From Chitinophaga sedimenti (GTDB lineage: Bacteria; Bacteroidota; Bacteroidia; Chitinophagales; Chitinophagaceae), in NCBI RefSeq assembly GCF_023156195.1, contig NZ_JAKUKA010000001.1, positions 5,953,501-6,017,500 of the forward strand: a stretch of DNA of 64,000 bases, in the 5' to 3' direction. The notes beneath the pieces were generated by a model, which had not been told where the DNA came from, ran no database searches, and saw only the letters and a list, made by a program, of their open reading frames with translations. The position numbers were made by a program, and so were the translations under genes. Position 1 is the first letter of the stretch; every line of letters begins with the position of its first letter. This document shows, piece after piece, positions 45,744 to 54,967 of this stretch.

Positions 45744-46642
45744 TGAAATATCTTTTTGTACTCATCCTTTGGATGCTGGGCTGCGCCTGCGGACAGGCAG
45801 CTCATGAAGAATCTGCGGAAAAGCAACCGGAGCAGGCCCCTGCATCAGAGAAACAACTGAACCTCACGATCCTGCTGGATCTGTCAGACAGGATCGACCC
45901 GGTACTGAATCCCGCCGTTCCTGAACATCTCGATCGCGATAGTATCCTTATCAGCTATTTGTCCAAATACTTTTTAGACCAGATGGATGAGAAGGGTGGT
46001 TTTATGGCCAAAGGGAAGATGCGCATTATTTTCCATCCTAATCCCCCTGATGCGGGCATTAACCAGGCCGTGAAAAATCTGAACATAGATCTTTCTACGA
46101 TGGATACTAAAGCGAAGAAGGCGGTGTATGATAACCTGCGCCATACCGTTACCGAAAACATCAGCAATATTTACCGCACCGCCGTACGCCAGGCTAACTG
46201 GCCCGGCTCGGATATCTGGCGGTTTTTTAAGAATGATGTAAAAGAGATCGCTGTGGAAGACGATCCCACATATCGGAATGTGCTGGTCATTTTCACCGAT
46301 GGCTACATTTACCACCAGGACTCAAAAGATGTGGAGAATAACCGGTACGCCTATCTTTTACCCGACCTGTTCGATAAGTATAAATTCCGTAAAATTCAGA
46401 GCTGGGCTGCGGAGATGGATAAGCTGGATTTTGGCCTGATCAGTAAACGCTCGGACCTGCAACAGCTGGAGGTGCTGGTGCTGGAAGTAACGCCATCTGC
46501 CAAAAACAAAAATGATGAAGATATGATCCGGAAGGTTATGGAAAAGTGGTTTGGAGAAATGAACGTGGCCAGGTTTAAGGTGCTGAATAGTGATATTCCG
46601 GAAATGACGAAGCAGAAGGTAGAGCGGTTTCTGAAAGGGTAG
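45743..46642 (+). CDS. von Willebrand A-like lipoprotein
   Basis: Intact, 299 residues. N-terminal signal with a lipobox-like end (WMLGC) indicates a lipoprotein. The body is a vWA fold: an incomplete MIDAS loop (LTILLDLSDRID in place of the usual DxSxS), and VLVIFTDGYIYHQ with the second metal Asp. ATG overlaps the stop of the coiled-coil membrane gene by one base, so they are translationally coupled. It closes the TerB-membrane-vWA set. Ligand unknown. Confidence 0.72.
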   Translation: MKYLFVLILWMLGCACGQAAHEESAEKQPEQAPASEKQLNLTILLDLSDRIDPVLNPAVPEHLDRDSILISYLSKYFLDQMDEKGGFMAKGKMRIIFHPNPPDAGINQAVKNLNIDLSTMDTKAKKAVYDNLRHTVTENISNIYRTAVRQANWPGSDIWRFFKNDVKEIAVEDDPTYRNVLVIFTDGYIYHQDSKDVENNRYAYLLPDLFDKYKFRKIQSWAAEMDKLDFGLISKRSDLQQLEVLVLEVTPSAKNKNDEDMIRKVMEKWFGEMNVARFKVLNSDIPEMTKQKVERFLKG

Positions 46643-46669
46643 TTCTTAAAACGAAAAAACAATCATAAC

Positions 46670-46849
46670 ATGAATGCTGATAAAAGAAGAATGCTGTTAA
46701 TCCTCTATTTTTACGCCTTTCGGCGCAGGATCTTCGTGCGATTGGCATTGGATACTATTGCCGCGCGCGAGAAGGCGCAGCTGTTGCCAACGGGCGCGGA
46801 GCAGGCGGTGGATGTAATCCGCGGAATGTTAAGAATGAAGAAGGTATGA
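46670..46849 (+). CDS. Possible small basic protein, 59 residues
   Basis: ATG AATGCTGATAAAAGAAGAATG opens a 59-codon frame ending at 46849. The product is basic with a hydrophobic middle (MLLILYFYAFRRRIFVRLAL) and no recognised family. It lies 27 bases after the vWA gene in the same direction. The start codon context and downstream position fit a small gene; length and lack of homology make it weak. Confidence 0.35.
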   Translation: MNADKRRMLLILYFYAFRRRIFVRLALDTIAAREKAQLLPTGAEQAVDVIRGMLRMKKV

Positions 46850-46885
46850 TGAAAGAAGCGGCAACGAAAGGTCGCCGCTTCCTTT

Positions 46886-47092
46886 TTACGACCAATCCCC
46901 CTCCTCCAACTCAAACACCTCATCCACCCTACACCCCAACACTTTCGCAATTTTAAACGCCAACACCGTCGACGGTATAAACTTCCCCGACTCAATCGCA
47001 ATAATCGTCTGCCTCGATACCTTCACTTTATCCGCCAGCTCCGCCTGCGTTAGGTCATGCCTCGCCCGTTCTACCTTTATGAGATTTTTCAT
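46886..47092 (-). CDS. XRE-family HTH regulator
   Basis: Intact 68-residue single-domain HTH protein: LTQAELADKVKVSRQTIIAIE is a Cro/CI-type helix-turn-helix, followed by AFKIAKVLGCRVDEVFEL. It overlaps the upstream membrane-protein gene by four bases (ATGA), a common regulator plus membrane partner arrangement. A palindrome at 47513-47533 upstream of the pair is its likely operator. Confidence 0.88.
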   Translation of the reverse strand: MKNLIKVERARHDLTQAELADKVKVSRQTIIAIESGKFIPSTVLAFKIAKVLGCRVDEVFELEEGDWS

Positions 47093-47486
47093 ACTGTTGC
47101 GCGATGTTTCAGGTAATAAAAGTACCCTGTCGCCATCATCAATGTTAAGGTAAAAACTGGTACGCCGAAACGGATAGGATCACATCTTGCTGCCGCTCGA
47201 AATGCCAGTTCAGGAATAGGTAATTAAACAGGTGCGTGGCCGAAAAGGATACGATCACCGACCTCGCCAGGGCCTTAAACTTCAGGCTTTGTATCATTTC
47301 GTCATCCGTTTTTTCCTTCGAAAAGAAAATGAAAACAAAGCCCCAGCTAAGGCCCACCGCCAGGTCGTTAAAATCGTAAATGCCTCGTGTATAGTGTCGC
47401 TGGAAAAAGCTGATGATGCCGGCAGCGATAATCAATACCCCCAGTATTTTAGTCCAATTGGCATAAGGGAAGGCGTTTTGTCGCAT
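47089..47486 (-). CDS. Small membrane protein paired with the XRE regulator (frameshift near 47155)
   Basis: About 132 residues restored, with four hydrophobic segments (GVLIIAAGIISFF, DFNDLAVGLSWGFVFIFF, ALARSVIVSFSATHLFNYLF, and the last MMATGYFYYL). One A is missing near 47155 (CAGTTTTTACC); beyond it the frame gives LTLMMATGYFYYLKHRATV with the stop overlapping the regulator's start. Family not recognised, but the pairing with an XRE regulator is common in Firmicutes and Bacteroidota. Confidence 0.7.
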
Positions 47487-47512
47487 AGTTTGTAATTTAT
47501 TCTTTACTAAAA

Positions 47513-47533
47513 GTAATGTATACTTTACATTAC
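47513..47533. promoter_or_regulatory. Operator candidate of the XRE regulator
   Basis: GTAATGTA (47513-47520), TACTT, TACATTAC (47526-47533): perfect 8-bp arms, with an overlapping second dyad AAGTA..TACTT. It lies over the expected start site of the minus-strand regulator operon. Confidence 0.6.
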
Positions 47534-47535
47534 GG

Positions 47536-47543
47536 CAAATTTA
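47536..47543 (-). promoter_or_regulatory. -7 element for the membrane protein-XRE pair
   Basis: On the minus strand TAAATTTG, adjacent to the operator palindrome, about 50 bases upstream of the membrane-protein start. Confidence 0.45.
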
Positions 47544-47556
47544 TTTCATCCTGTAG

Positions 47557-47637
47557 GGATCCTGTATGCATCCTATATGCTCGTTCGCTGAAACCCACGC
47601 TGGTAGTGATGGGGGATAAAGGATGCATACAGGATCC
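47557..47637. repeat. 17-bp inverted repeat with 47-base spacer
   Basis: GGATCCTGTATGCATCC (47557-47573) and its reverse complement GGATGCATACAGGATCC (47621-47637). Perfect match; no T-tract. Could be a stem-loop, a binding site pair or the ends of a short relic. Confidence 0.85.
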
Positions 47638-47930
47638 ATATACCTGGTGTATGTTAATCATCCGCTTACGGCTGATAATTTAATGGGTACAAGTTTTATT
47701 CCTTACTGGTCAAGGGTTTCAGGGGGCTCATCCACCGTTCATGACATCAAAATAGGGGTTTCGTTACAGCGTTTATGCAGCTTCGTTACATCGTTCCCGA
47801 TACCGGGGGTGAGCAGGTGTAATTTTGTAAATCGATTACCGCCGTCGTAAGACGCCGGAACTGTGAAAAGGGGCGAGGAAGTTCTTTGACATATTGGTTA
47901 ACAAAATCCGGGTTGCAGGAGGTAATATAT

Positions 47931-47968
47931 CCGGCAAGGGGGACTTAGTTCTCCTTGCCATTTTTTTA
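47931..47968 (+). terminator. Orphan terminator with no upstream gene
   Basis: GGCAAGG (47933-47939) / CCTTGCC (47953-47959) then ATTTTTTT. The nearest plus-strand gene upstream ends at 46849, so it may end an unannotated RNA. Confidence 0.65.
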
Positions 47969-47982
47969 TTATCTTCAGCAGC

Positions 47983-48258
47983 ATGAATACAAGCCTGCGT
48001 ATTAAATTGATCCTGTTATTCATTCCCATCCTGATACTGGTATACGTGTTCCTGATCCGTGACCGGGTGGGGGCACCGTCCATCGGCGGGGGATCGTATG
48101 ATCTTACGAAGATGTTTACGCTGATGGGAACCGGGGCTTACCTGCTGGTGTATAATATTGCACTGGCGTTAATGGGCGGTCATCTTAATAGGATGTGTTT
48201 ACTTGGCGGTATTGTTACGCTCATCATTGTGGTGATTATGGCCTCGCGTAGTTTCTAG
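47983..48258 (+). CDS. Small membrane protein, 91 residues
   Basis: Intact, 91 residues with three hydrophobic helices (LILLFIPILILVYVFLI, MFTLMGTGAYLLVYNIALALMG, LLGGIVTLIIVVIMASRSF) and a Gly-rich loop. No family recognised. The start ATG follows the orphan terminator by about 15 bases. Its stop overlaps the convergent YqgE stop (TAG on each strand at 48255-48258). Confidence 0.55.
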   Translation: MNTSLRIKLILLFIPILILVYVFLIRDRVGAPSIGGGSYDLTKMFTLMGTGAYLLVYNIALALMGGHLNRMCLLGGIVTLIIVVIMASRSF

Positions 48259-48682
48259 AAAAGCGTCATGTCATCCACAACCACCCAGCTTCCTTCTTCC
48301 ATTTCCGCATCCAGTTCCGCTTTGTCCCAACCACAATAACCGAGAAATACTTTCATGTCGCTGGTGCGTAATGCCTGCTGAACGGCTATGTTAAAATCGC
48401 CGCCGTAACACACATCACCTGCCACTGGTGTGCCGCCCGGAATAATATCGGGACGCCGGTGAATGAAAACAGGTGCTCCTGGTCCACTGGTCCGCCCACG
48501 TGAATAGGGAATGGCGGAAGATGTTTGAACTCCTCCAATTCATTCAGGCTGCGCGAAAAGGGTTGATTCACCACAAAGCCTGTTGCGCCATTGTCGTTGT
48601 ATTCCGTAATGTAGATGAGCGTGTTTTGAAAAACAGTATCATCCAGTGCGGAAGTGCTTTTGATAAAGATGCCTGGTTTCAT
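48255..48682 (-). CDS. YqgE/AlgH family protein (frameshift near 48480)
   Basis: AlgH-type protein, ~142 residues restored, shorter than the usual ~185. MKPGIFIKSTSALDDTVFQNTLIYI, then NGATGFVVNQPFSRSLNEL, FPIHVGGPVDQEHLF and, after the break near 48480, a second frame ending KVFLGYCGWDKAELDAEMEEGSWVVVDD. The typical order (catalogued as DUF179) is intact. Function is poorly known. Convergent with the small membrane gene. Confidence 0.85.
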
Positions 48683-48848
48683 ATTGTAAAGTTAAAAACA
48701 TTTAATTGCTGCGTCGCGTCACTTCACCTGCATTTTTTTGCATCTCACGCAAATACATGTTAGGTGCCGCAATATGATCTACTACTTTCGCCCCGGAACC
48801 ATGCATCTGCAAATCCCGCAAAGCACCTCAAACAAAAAGTACCCCAAT

Positions 48849-50289
48849 ATGAGAAGACTAGCAACAACTATGCTGTTCATCCCGGCTATTGCCTGCAAAA
48901 AGACGACAAACCCGGCAACAAGCCCGAACCCGTAAAAACACCGGAAATCACCGCATTTACGCCCGCCCATGGTCTGCCCGGTACAGAAGTTACCATTACG
49001 GGTAAAACTTCAGTACCCAGCCAAATGGTAACCGCGTCACTTTCAATGTTACGGTAGCCGATGTTATTTCCTTCTCCGCTACGCAGCTGAAAGTGAAAGT
49101 ACCCGCAGGCGCCACCACCGGTAAACTTAAAGTCACGGTTGGACAGCAAACCGGAACATCCGCAACGGATTTCGTAGTGGACCAACCCGGCCCTGCGATC
49201 ACTGATTTTACACCGAAAGAAGGACCCTGGGGAACAGTAGTTACGATCACCGGGAAGCAATTCGGGAACAATCCCATCGTGCGCGTCGACAATCAAGTAA
49301 TGCCGCTGATCAGTCATTCTGATACGGAAATCAAATTTAAAACGCCGTCGTTTGCCGCGCCGCTGTCATATAAGATAGCAGTAGAGGCGGATAATTTGTC
49401 TACACAAACCGCTACGGCCTTCACGGTATCGTCTGCCGGTAAAATGGCCGAGTGGGTGGAGAAAACGATCAACGCGGCGCCGGGCGGCATTTTCATCAAC
49501 GGCACTTCATTCGCTTACAATAACAAGTTATACTGGGGCTTCACCAAACTCACCCAGGGTGAAACCAAAGCCGGCTTCATGACCTGCAATCCCAAAGCCG
49601 CCGCACCGCAATGGATTTTTGACTTTTTACCCGATGGTATGCTGGGACCCGATCAAACGCATGCCACGGCAAAAACTTACAATGGTAAAGTATATATCGG
49701 GTCTGCGCTCGGCAGCAACGGTGTTGCGAGTGGCAAGTGGTGGCGCTTTAATCCCGATAATAATACTGCCGAAAACCTGCCCGACATACCCGAGACTACC
49801 ACCTTCTCACTTTCTTTCGTGTTGAATAACACCTTATACGCAGGCTTCGGCAGCGGCAGTAAAAGTTTATATAAATTCAATGCAAATGGTGCCTGGGAAC
49901 ATATACTCACCGGCGATTTCTCCGAAATGTCGCGCGCAAATGCGGTAGTCATCGGCAACGATGTGTACATCGGTCGCGCTTTGATGGAAGTGCTTGGCAC
50001 CCGCAAAGCATTGTTCCGTTTCACAGCGCCTAACCAGTTCGTGCGCATGGCCGATATGCCCGATGATCTTGTGGGCTTGTCTACCCCGGCTTTCGCGCTC
50101 AATGGTAAGGCTTATTTCTTGGCAGGACCACGGGTTTGGGAATACACCCCCGACGCAAACGGCGGTACCTGGCGTGTGGTAGTGGAACCGGCGAATGCCC
50201 CGACAATGTCGTTTGTAGAAGTGGTAGATGGTGTACCGTATGGCTGGACCGGCTCCGGACGCCTGTTCGAGTTCAGGTTTAAGCCGTAA
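48849..50289 (+). CDS. IPT/TIG-domain lipoprotein with kelch-like propeller (frameshifts near 48930 and 49015-49080)
   Basis: About 480 residues restored. Lipoprotein signal MRRLATTMLFIPAIAC, then two IPT/TIG Ig-like domains (ITAFTPAHGLPGTEVTITGK and ITDFTPKEGPWGTVVTITGKQFG), then a kelch-like beta-propeller: KWWRFNPDNNTAENLPDIPE, SFVLNNTLYAGFGSGSKSLYKFN, VVIGNDVYIGRA, FALNGKAYFLAGPRVWEYTPD. Breaks are near 48930 and near 49015-49080. Surface binding is inferred. Its stop lies 11 bases inside the convergent AraC gene. Confidence 0.78.
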
Positions 50290-51073
50290 GCATCGAAGGC
50301 GCCACGCCGAATTGTTTCTTAAAAGCAAAGGAAAAATGGGAGAGGTCCTCGAAACCAAGATCGAGGTAAATATCCGATGCCATTTTTCCCTTTTCTTTGA
50401 TAAGATGATAAGCTGCCTGCAGGCGGCGGCTTACCAGCCAGCGGCTGGGCGTATCGTGAAAGATCTTTTCAAAATCTCTTTTAAAAGTAGACAGGCTGCG
50501 GCCGGTAAGGTACGCAAACCGCTTTATCTCTAAGTTGAATTGATAGTTTTGTTGCATAAACGCTTCCAGGTCTATTTTACCCGGTTCGGAAAAATCGAAC
50601 AACACGTCTTTCAGGGAAGGTTGCGATTGCAACAGCAGCAATAATGCTTCCTTCCGTTTGATGTCCAGCAACGGTGCATTCAATACCGATTCGTAGGCGC
50701 GCAGTCCTTGCATGAATTGTCCCAGCACCGACTGCCCGTCTAACTGTAAAAAGCTGATGGGTGCCGGATGCCCGGCTGCATTGTATTGATATTCCACGCT
50801 GAAGCTGCGCAGCATCTCCTGTTCAAAATAAATAGAAAGGGAACGGAACTCACCACTGGCCCCCGGTTGCTTGGCGAAACGGGCCAGGCTGTTGCGTTTG
50901 CAGAAGTACAAATCACCTTCGTTAAATGCGTAGGTATGCACGCCGTCGTCCACCTCCAGGCTGCCCGACAGTACATACCCGATGGTGTGTTCCTCCACCC
51001 AGTTCTCGCCCGACCTGCTACGGGTAAAGTAGCAGGAAAAATGGATCGGCAGGCGTTTGTCGTTTGTATTCAT
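50279..51073 (-). CDS. AraC family transcriptional regulator
   Basis: Intact, 264 residues. An N-terminal cupin-like sensing part (IGYVLSGSLEVDDGVHTYAF) and two C-terminal helix-turn-helix motifs (IKRFAYLTGRSLSTFKRDF; SDIYLDLGFEDLSHFSFAFKKQFG). It is downstream of the aldehyde dehydrogenase gene on the same strand (24-base gap), so probably cotranscribed with and controlling it. Confidence 0.92.
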   Translation of the reverse strand: MNTNDKRLPIHFSCYFTRSRSGENWVEEHTIGYVLSGSLEVDDGVHTYAFNEGDLYFCKRNSLARFAKQPGASGEFRSLSIYFEQEMLRSFSVEYQYNAAGHPAPISFLQLDGQSVLGQFMQGLRAYESVLNAPLLDIKRKEALLLLLQSQPSLKDVLFDFSEPGKIDLEAFMQQNYQFNLEIKRFAYLTGRSLSTFKRDFEKIFHDTPSRWLVSRRLQAAYHLIKEKGKMASDIYLDLGFEDLSHFSFAFKKQFGVAPSMLTA

Positions 51074-51097
51074 ATCAACCTATCGAAATTAAGCATT

Positions 51098-52512
51098 TTA
51101 CACCAGTATGGTTTTGGGTTCCAGGTAAGCCTCCAGTCCATATACGCCAAACTCCCGGCCAATGCCCGATTGCTTGAAACCGCCGAACGGCGCCTGGGGA
51201 TCATGTTTAAATCCATTTACCATCACACGGCCGGCATTCAATTGCGCGGCAATGTGTAAAGCGCGGGTTTCATCTGTGGAACTTACGTAAGCAGAAAGGC
51301 CATAGTCAGTATCATTTGCAATCGCCACTGCATCTGCTTCATCCTTATAGGCAATCACAGATAATACGGGCCCGAAGATTTCTTCCCTGGCGATGCGCAT
51401 CTGGTTGTGCACATTTACGAAAACAGTTGGTTTAACAAAGTTACCGGCTTCCAGTCCAGCGGGATGGCCGGCGCCACCGGTGAGCAGTTCCGCACCTTCT
51501 GCCAACCCCAGTTGAATGTACTGCTGCACGCGTTCATATTGTTTTTTGTTGACCATAGGGCCTACCGCGGTGTCTTCCTGCGCGGGATCGCCAACTTTCA
51601 CCTGTTCCACGGCGGCCTTTACCAGGGCTTTTACTTCATCAAGCCGGCTCTCGGGTACAAGGAGCCGCGTGGCAGCGATGCAGGCTTGTCCGCTGTTGTT
51701 ATATGCAGCGGCGATGGCCAGTGGAATAGCGACGGCCAGGTCGGCATCGTCCAGCAGGATATTGGGCGATTTGCCGCCAAGTTCCAGCGTTACCCGCTTC
51801 ATGGTAGCGGCGGCGTCGCGGGCAATGGTTTTGCCCACTGCTGTAGAGCCGGTAAAGGATATCTTGGCTATATCGGGATGGCGGGTAATTTCCGCCCCCA
51901 CTACGGTGCCCAGGCCGTTCACGAGGTTTACGACACCAGCGGGTAAATTAGCTTCATGCAGGGCTTCCAGCACGATCTGCGTTTGCAGTGCGCTCATTTC
52001 GCTGGGTTTAATTACGGTGGTAACACCGGCAGCGATGGCAGAAGATAACTTACTGGTGATAAAACCGGCATTGCTGTTCCGGGCGTAATGATGCCGGCAA
52101 CTCCTACCGGTTCCAGTCTTACACGCGACTGTCCCACGGTCCGTTCAAACTCAAAATGTTTTAATACCTGTATGGTGTCCAGCGGATTGTTGATGGCCAT
52201 ACCCACTGCTGCGCGGCTAAAGCGCAGGGTGCCGCCGTACTCCAGTACCATCGTGTTGACCAGTTCCTCCCGGCGTTTGGCCAGCGCTTCGTGTATGCGC
52301 TGTAAATACATGATGCGCTGCTCCCGGGTGCTGCGGTTAAAGGCAGGCAGTGCGGCTTTGGCGGCAGCGATGGCCGACTGCGTATCAGCTTCGTTGCCCA
52401 GCACTACCGTGCCTATCTGCTGGTTATTAGTTGGGTTGATGAGTGCGAAGGTATCGGTGCCCAGGGGCGTTACAAATTGCCCGTTGATGTAGATTTTATG
52501 GATCGTTTTCAT
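51098..52512 (-). CDS. NAD(P)-dependent aldehyde dehydrogenase (frameshift near 52060)
   Basis: ALDH superfamily, about 471 residues restored. INGQFVTPLGTDTFALINPTNN, EPVGVAGIITP; the frame slips near 52060 around the conserved Asn-x-Pro loop; then KISFTGSTAVGKTI, catalytic Glu region LELGGKSPNILLDDADL, catalytic Cys in SGQACIAATR, EEIFGPVLSVI and the C-terminal FGGFKQSGIGREFG. Substrate unknown. Adjacent AraC gene suggests induction by the aldehyde or related compound. Confidence 0.92.
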
Positions 52513-52661
52513 ATGTCAAAGGTACCGCGGCAGGCCACCACACTGGTTTGCTGTAAGGGTCAATTTTACTTTGCTGTAAAGTTCAAAAAAGACAAAATGC
52601 TGCTGACATACTGTTGTCACCAACCGGCGTTTTCTTTGTATCAGATTAAAACACACACATC

Positions 52662-53188
52662 ATGATACATGCTATGCAAACACCCGCAACTGCCCCGGCA
52701 TCCATTGCCACCGCCATGAAAAACTACGCGAACTACAACTTCTGGGCGGCCAGTACGCTGGTAAAATGGTTGCGTACCAAGCCGGCGGAGCTGCTGGAAC
52801 AGGAAATGGATTCCAGCTTCCCCAGCATCAAATTAACGCTGGTGCACATGTGGCAAACCCAATGTTACTGGCTGGCCATGATTAAAGGTATAGAAGCGCC
52901 GGCACCGCAGGAGTTTACCGGCGGCGTGGCAGCTATCATGGAGTTGCTGGTAGATCAGTCGGAGGAGATGGCCGATTACATCACTTCGTTATCTACCCAA
53001 AGAATAGAGGAGAATACTTTAATTGTAAACCCCTGGTTTGAATGCGACTTCGCCAATTTTGAATACATCATCCGGTGGTGAACCACAGTACGTATCACCG
53101 CGGACAGGTGATCACCATTGGCAGGCAGCTCGGCTTTACTGATGCCCCGATGACCGATTACAACTTTTACAACGTATATGGCAGATGA
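52662..53188 (+). CDS. DinB family protein (frameshift near 53082)
   Basis: DinB/metal-dependent hydrolase-like helical bundle, about 175 residues restored. NYANYNFWAASTLVKWLR starts the domain, with LTLVHMWQTQCYWLAMI (first metal His) and, after a slip near 53082, VNHSTYHRGQVITIGRQLG (the second and third His). Members of the family bind a metal and act as thiol transferases. Divergent from the aldehyde dehydrogenase gene, 149 bases apart. Confidence 0.88.
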
Positions 53189-53300
53189 TAAATAGTTGCC
53201 TCCGCCCGGCCGGCAGAGCGGCCGGGCGCCATCGTAATAAATTATTCAAAAACTGATGTTTTTTTGCGCCCCCAAGCTATAATAATATAACCGGCTTTAT

Positions 53301-53308
53301 TATATTTG
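53301..53308 (+). promoter_or_regulatory. -7 element for the sigma factor gene
   Basis: TATATTTG matches TAnnTTTG, 71 bases before the start codon at 53379. No -33 at the standard distance. Confidence 0.35.
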
Positions 53309-53378
53309 ATTAGGCTTGTCGGAAGAACAAGTCGCCACGTTACGCATCAATAGCGCCTGATCAATCGAAAAACTGAGT

Positions 53379-53903
53379 ATGTCGTATTCCCCTGAAGAGC
53401 ATCCCCATGGCCATGCCCAAGCAGCAGGACTATTCCGGCTTCACTACGCGGAGCTGGTGCGTTATGCCTGTAAGTTCGTGGAGCTGCATACGGCAGAAGA
53501 TATGGTGCAGGATGTGTTTATCCAGCTGCATGGCAAAATCCCCGATAACGCCCGCAGTTACCTGTTCCGCAGTGTTTATAATAAATGTCTCGATCATCTT
53601 CGCCGCCAGGAGGTACATAAAAAGTTCCTGGCCAGCCAGGAGATGGAATTTTTTCATCCCGACACCGGGCAAAAGAGTTTGCTGGAAGACGCCACCGCCG
53701 GTATCTGGCAGGCTATTGAGCAATTGCCTCCCAAATGCCGCGAGATCGTGAAGCTGCGCTACCAGCAGGGATTAAAACCAACCGAAATTTCTGACGCCAT
53801 GGGCATCTCCAGCCGTACGGTGGAAACGCAATTATATAAAGGCATCCGCACCCTGCGGGGGCTTGTCCGCAAGTTGAATTATTGCTTCTCCTTTTTATTT
53901 TAA
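53379..53903 (+). CDS. ECF RNA polymerase sigma factor (FecI-like)
   Basis: Intact, 174 residues. Region 2 (LFRLHYAELVRYACKFV, AEDMVQDVFIQLHG, YLFRSVYNKCLDHLRRQ) and region 4 (LPPKCREIVKLRYQQGLKPTEIS, GISSRTVETQLYKGIRTLR) are clear. It is followed by an anti-sigma FecR gene and a SusC with an STN domain, the standard trans-envelope signalling set for a glycan-uptake locus. Confidence 0.94.
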   Translation: MSYSPEEHPHGHAQAAGLFRLHYAELVRYACKFVELHTAEDMVQDVFIQLHGKIPDNARSYLFRSVYNKCLDHLRRQEVHKKFLASQEMEFFHPDTGQKSLLEDATAGIWQAIEQLPPKCREIVKLRYQQGLKPTEISDAMGISSRTVETQLYKGIRTLRGLVRKLNYCFSFLF

Positions 53904-53957
53904 AAATATTTTTTCCCCGCGTACGTAAAAATGCGCACCTCTTCGTCTTAATACTAC

Positions 53958-54923
53958 ATGGAACCAATTTCCCATTCGGACAATATTGATTACCAGCTGC
54001 TCGTGAATGTACTGGACGGTGTGGCCACACCCGCGGAAGCCGCCGAGGTGGAAGAGTGGCTGAAGCGGTCTGCCGCTAACCGGGAATTATATTTTAAAAT
54101 CAAAGATATCCTGGACTACCAGCGCCTGTCGGGCCAGGAAGTGGATACTGCGGCAGGTTGGGAGTTGGTACAAGTTAAAATGGCCGCCCAAAGGCGCCGG
54201 AAACGGAACGTGTTGATGAAGTACGCCGCCGCTGCGGCCGTGCTGCTGGTGCTGGCGGGGGCATGGTATTTCAGTAAGGACCGGCAGCCGGCCACCGGAC
54301 TGCAGGAAGTAGTGCGCTACGCGGAAGCCGTGCAGAAGGCTACATTGCCCGATGGTACCAACGTATGGGTAAATAAAGGCGGCAGCCTGCGTTACCGCCC
54401 GGATTTCGGGCAGCAGGACCGGGAGATATGGGTTACCGGTACGGTTTATTTTGAAGTGGCAAAAGGGGCACAGCCTTTTTTAGTGCATGCAGATTCTGTG
54501 AACGTGCAGGTGTTGGGTACCTCGTTTACCGTACAGGCAAACCGCACGGAGGCCAGTGTTACGGTGAACAGCGGTAAGGTGAAAGCCGGTTATGGCAGCG
54601 AGGAAATGGTGGTCAACCCGAACGAAAGGGTGTTGATGGCCGGCAGGCATATGCAAAAACAGCGCGTAAACGCCCGGCTGTTTTCCGCCTGGCGCGATGG
54701 AGAATACTTTTTTGAAAAGACAGATATAGATGAACTAGAAACAGTGATCAGAAGCAACTATGGCCTGGAAGTAACCGTGAAGAACAAAACCAAATTCAAA
54801 GGCTCCGCCCTCAGTGGTCAACTGAAAATAGAAGGGGAGGACGCCCTGATGCTTGTACTCGAAAGCACGCTGGATGCCAATGTAACCATCCGGCAAGGCA
54901 AAATTATCATTCAACCAAAATAG
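53958..54923 (+). CDS. FecR family anti-sigma factor
   Basis: Intact, 321 residues. A cytoplasmic N-terminal part (residues 1-~85) that would bind the sigma factor, one transmembrane helix (YAAAAAVLLVLAGAWYF), then the periplasmic FecR domain (ATLPDGTNVWVNKGGSLRYRPDFG) and a C-terminal DUF4974 part (FFEKTDIDELETVIRSNYGLEV). It passes a signal from the outer-membrane SusC to the sigma factor. Starts 54 bases after the sigma gene. Confidence 0.93.
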   Translation: MEPISHSDNIDYQLLVNVLDGVATPAEAAEVEEWLKRSAANRELYFKIKDILDYQRLSGQEVDTAAGWELVQVKMAAQRRRKRNVLMKYAAAAAVLLVLAGAWYFSKDRQPATGLQEVVRYAEAVQKATLPDGTNVWVNKGGSLRYRPDFGQQDREIWVTGTVYFEVAKGAQPFLVHADSVNVQVLGTSFTVQANRTEASVTVNSGKVKAGYGSEEMVVNPNERVLMAGRHMQKQRVNARLFSAWRDGEYFFEKTDIDELETVIRSNYGLEVTVKNKTKFKGSALSGQLKIEGEDALMLVLESTLDANVTIRQGKIIIQPK

Positions 54924-54967
54924 CACAAACTCGCTTTAACTGAACCGTTAATCTAAATTACATCGTT

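Larger units (their letters stand above)
47487..47982. other. 496-base gap with palindromes, inverted repeat and an orphan terminator
   Basis: No convincing gene. It holds the regulator's operator candidate (47513-47533), a -7 element (47536-47543), a 17-bp inverted repeat (47557-47573 / 47621-47637) and a terminator (47931-47968) facing the plus direction. No protein-coding frame in 47640-47930 looks real, so a short transcript could end at that terminator. Confidence 0.6.

Noticed and set aside
47623..47850. 75-residue frame in the gap after the XRE operon
   Set aside because: Starts inside an inverted repeat, no RBS, no conserved look.
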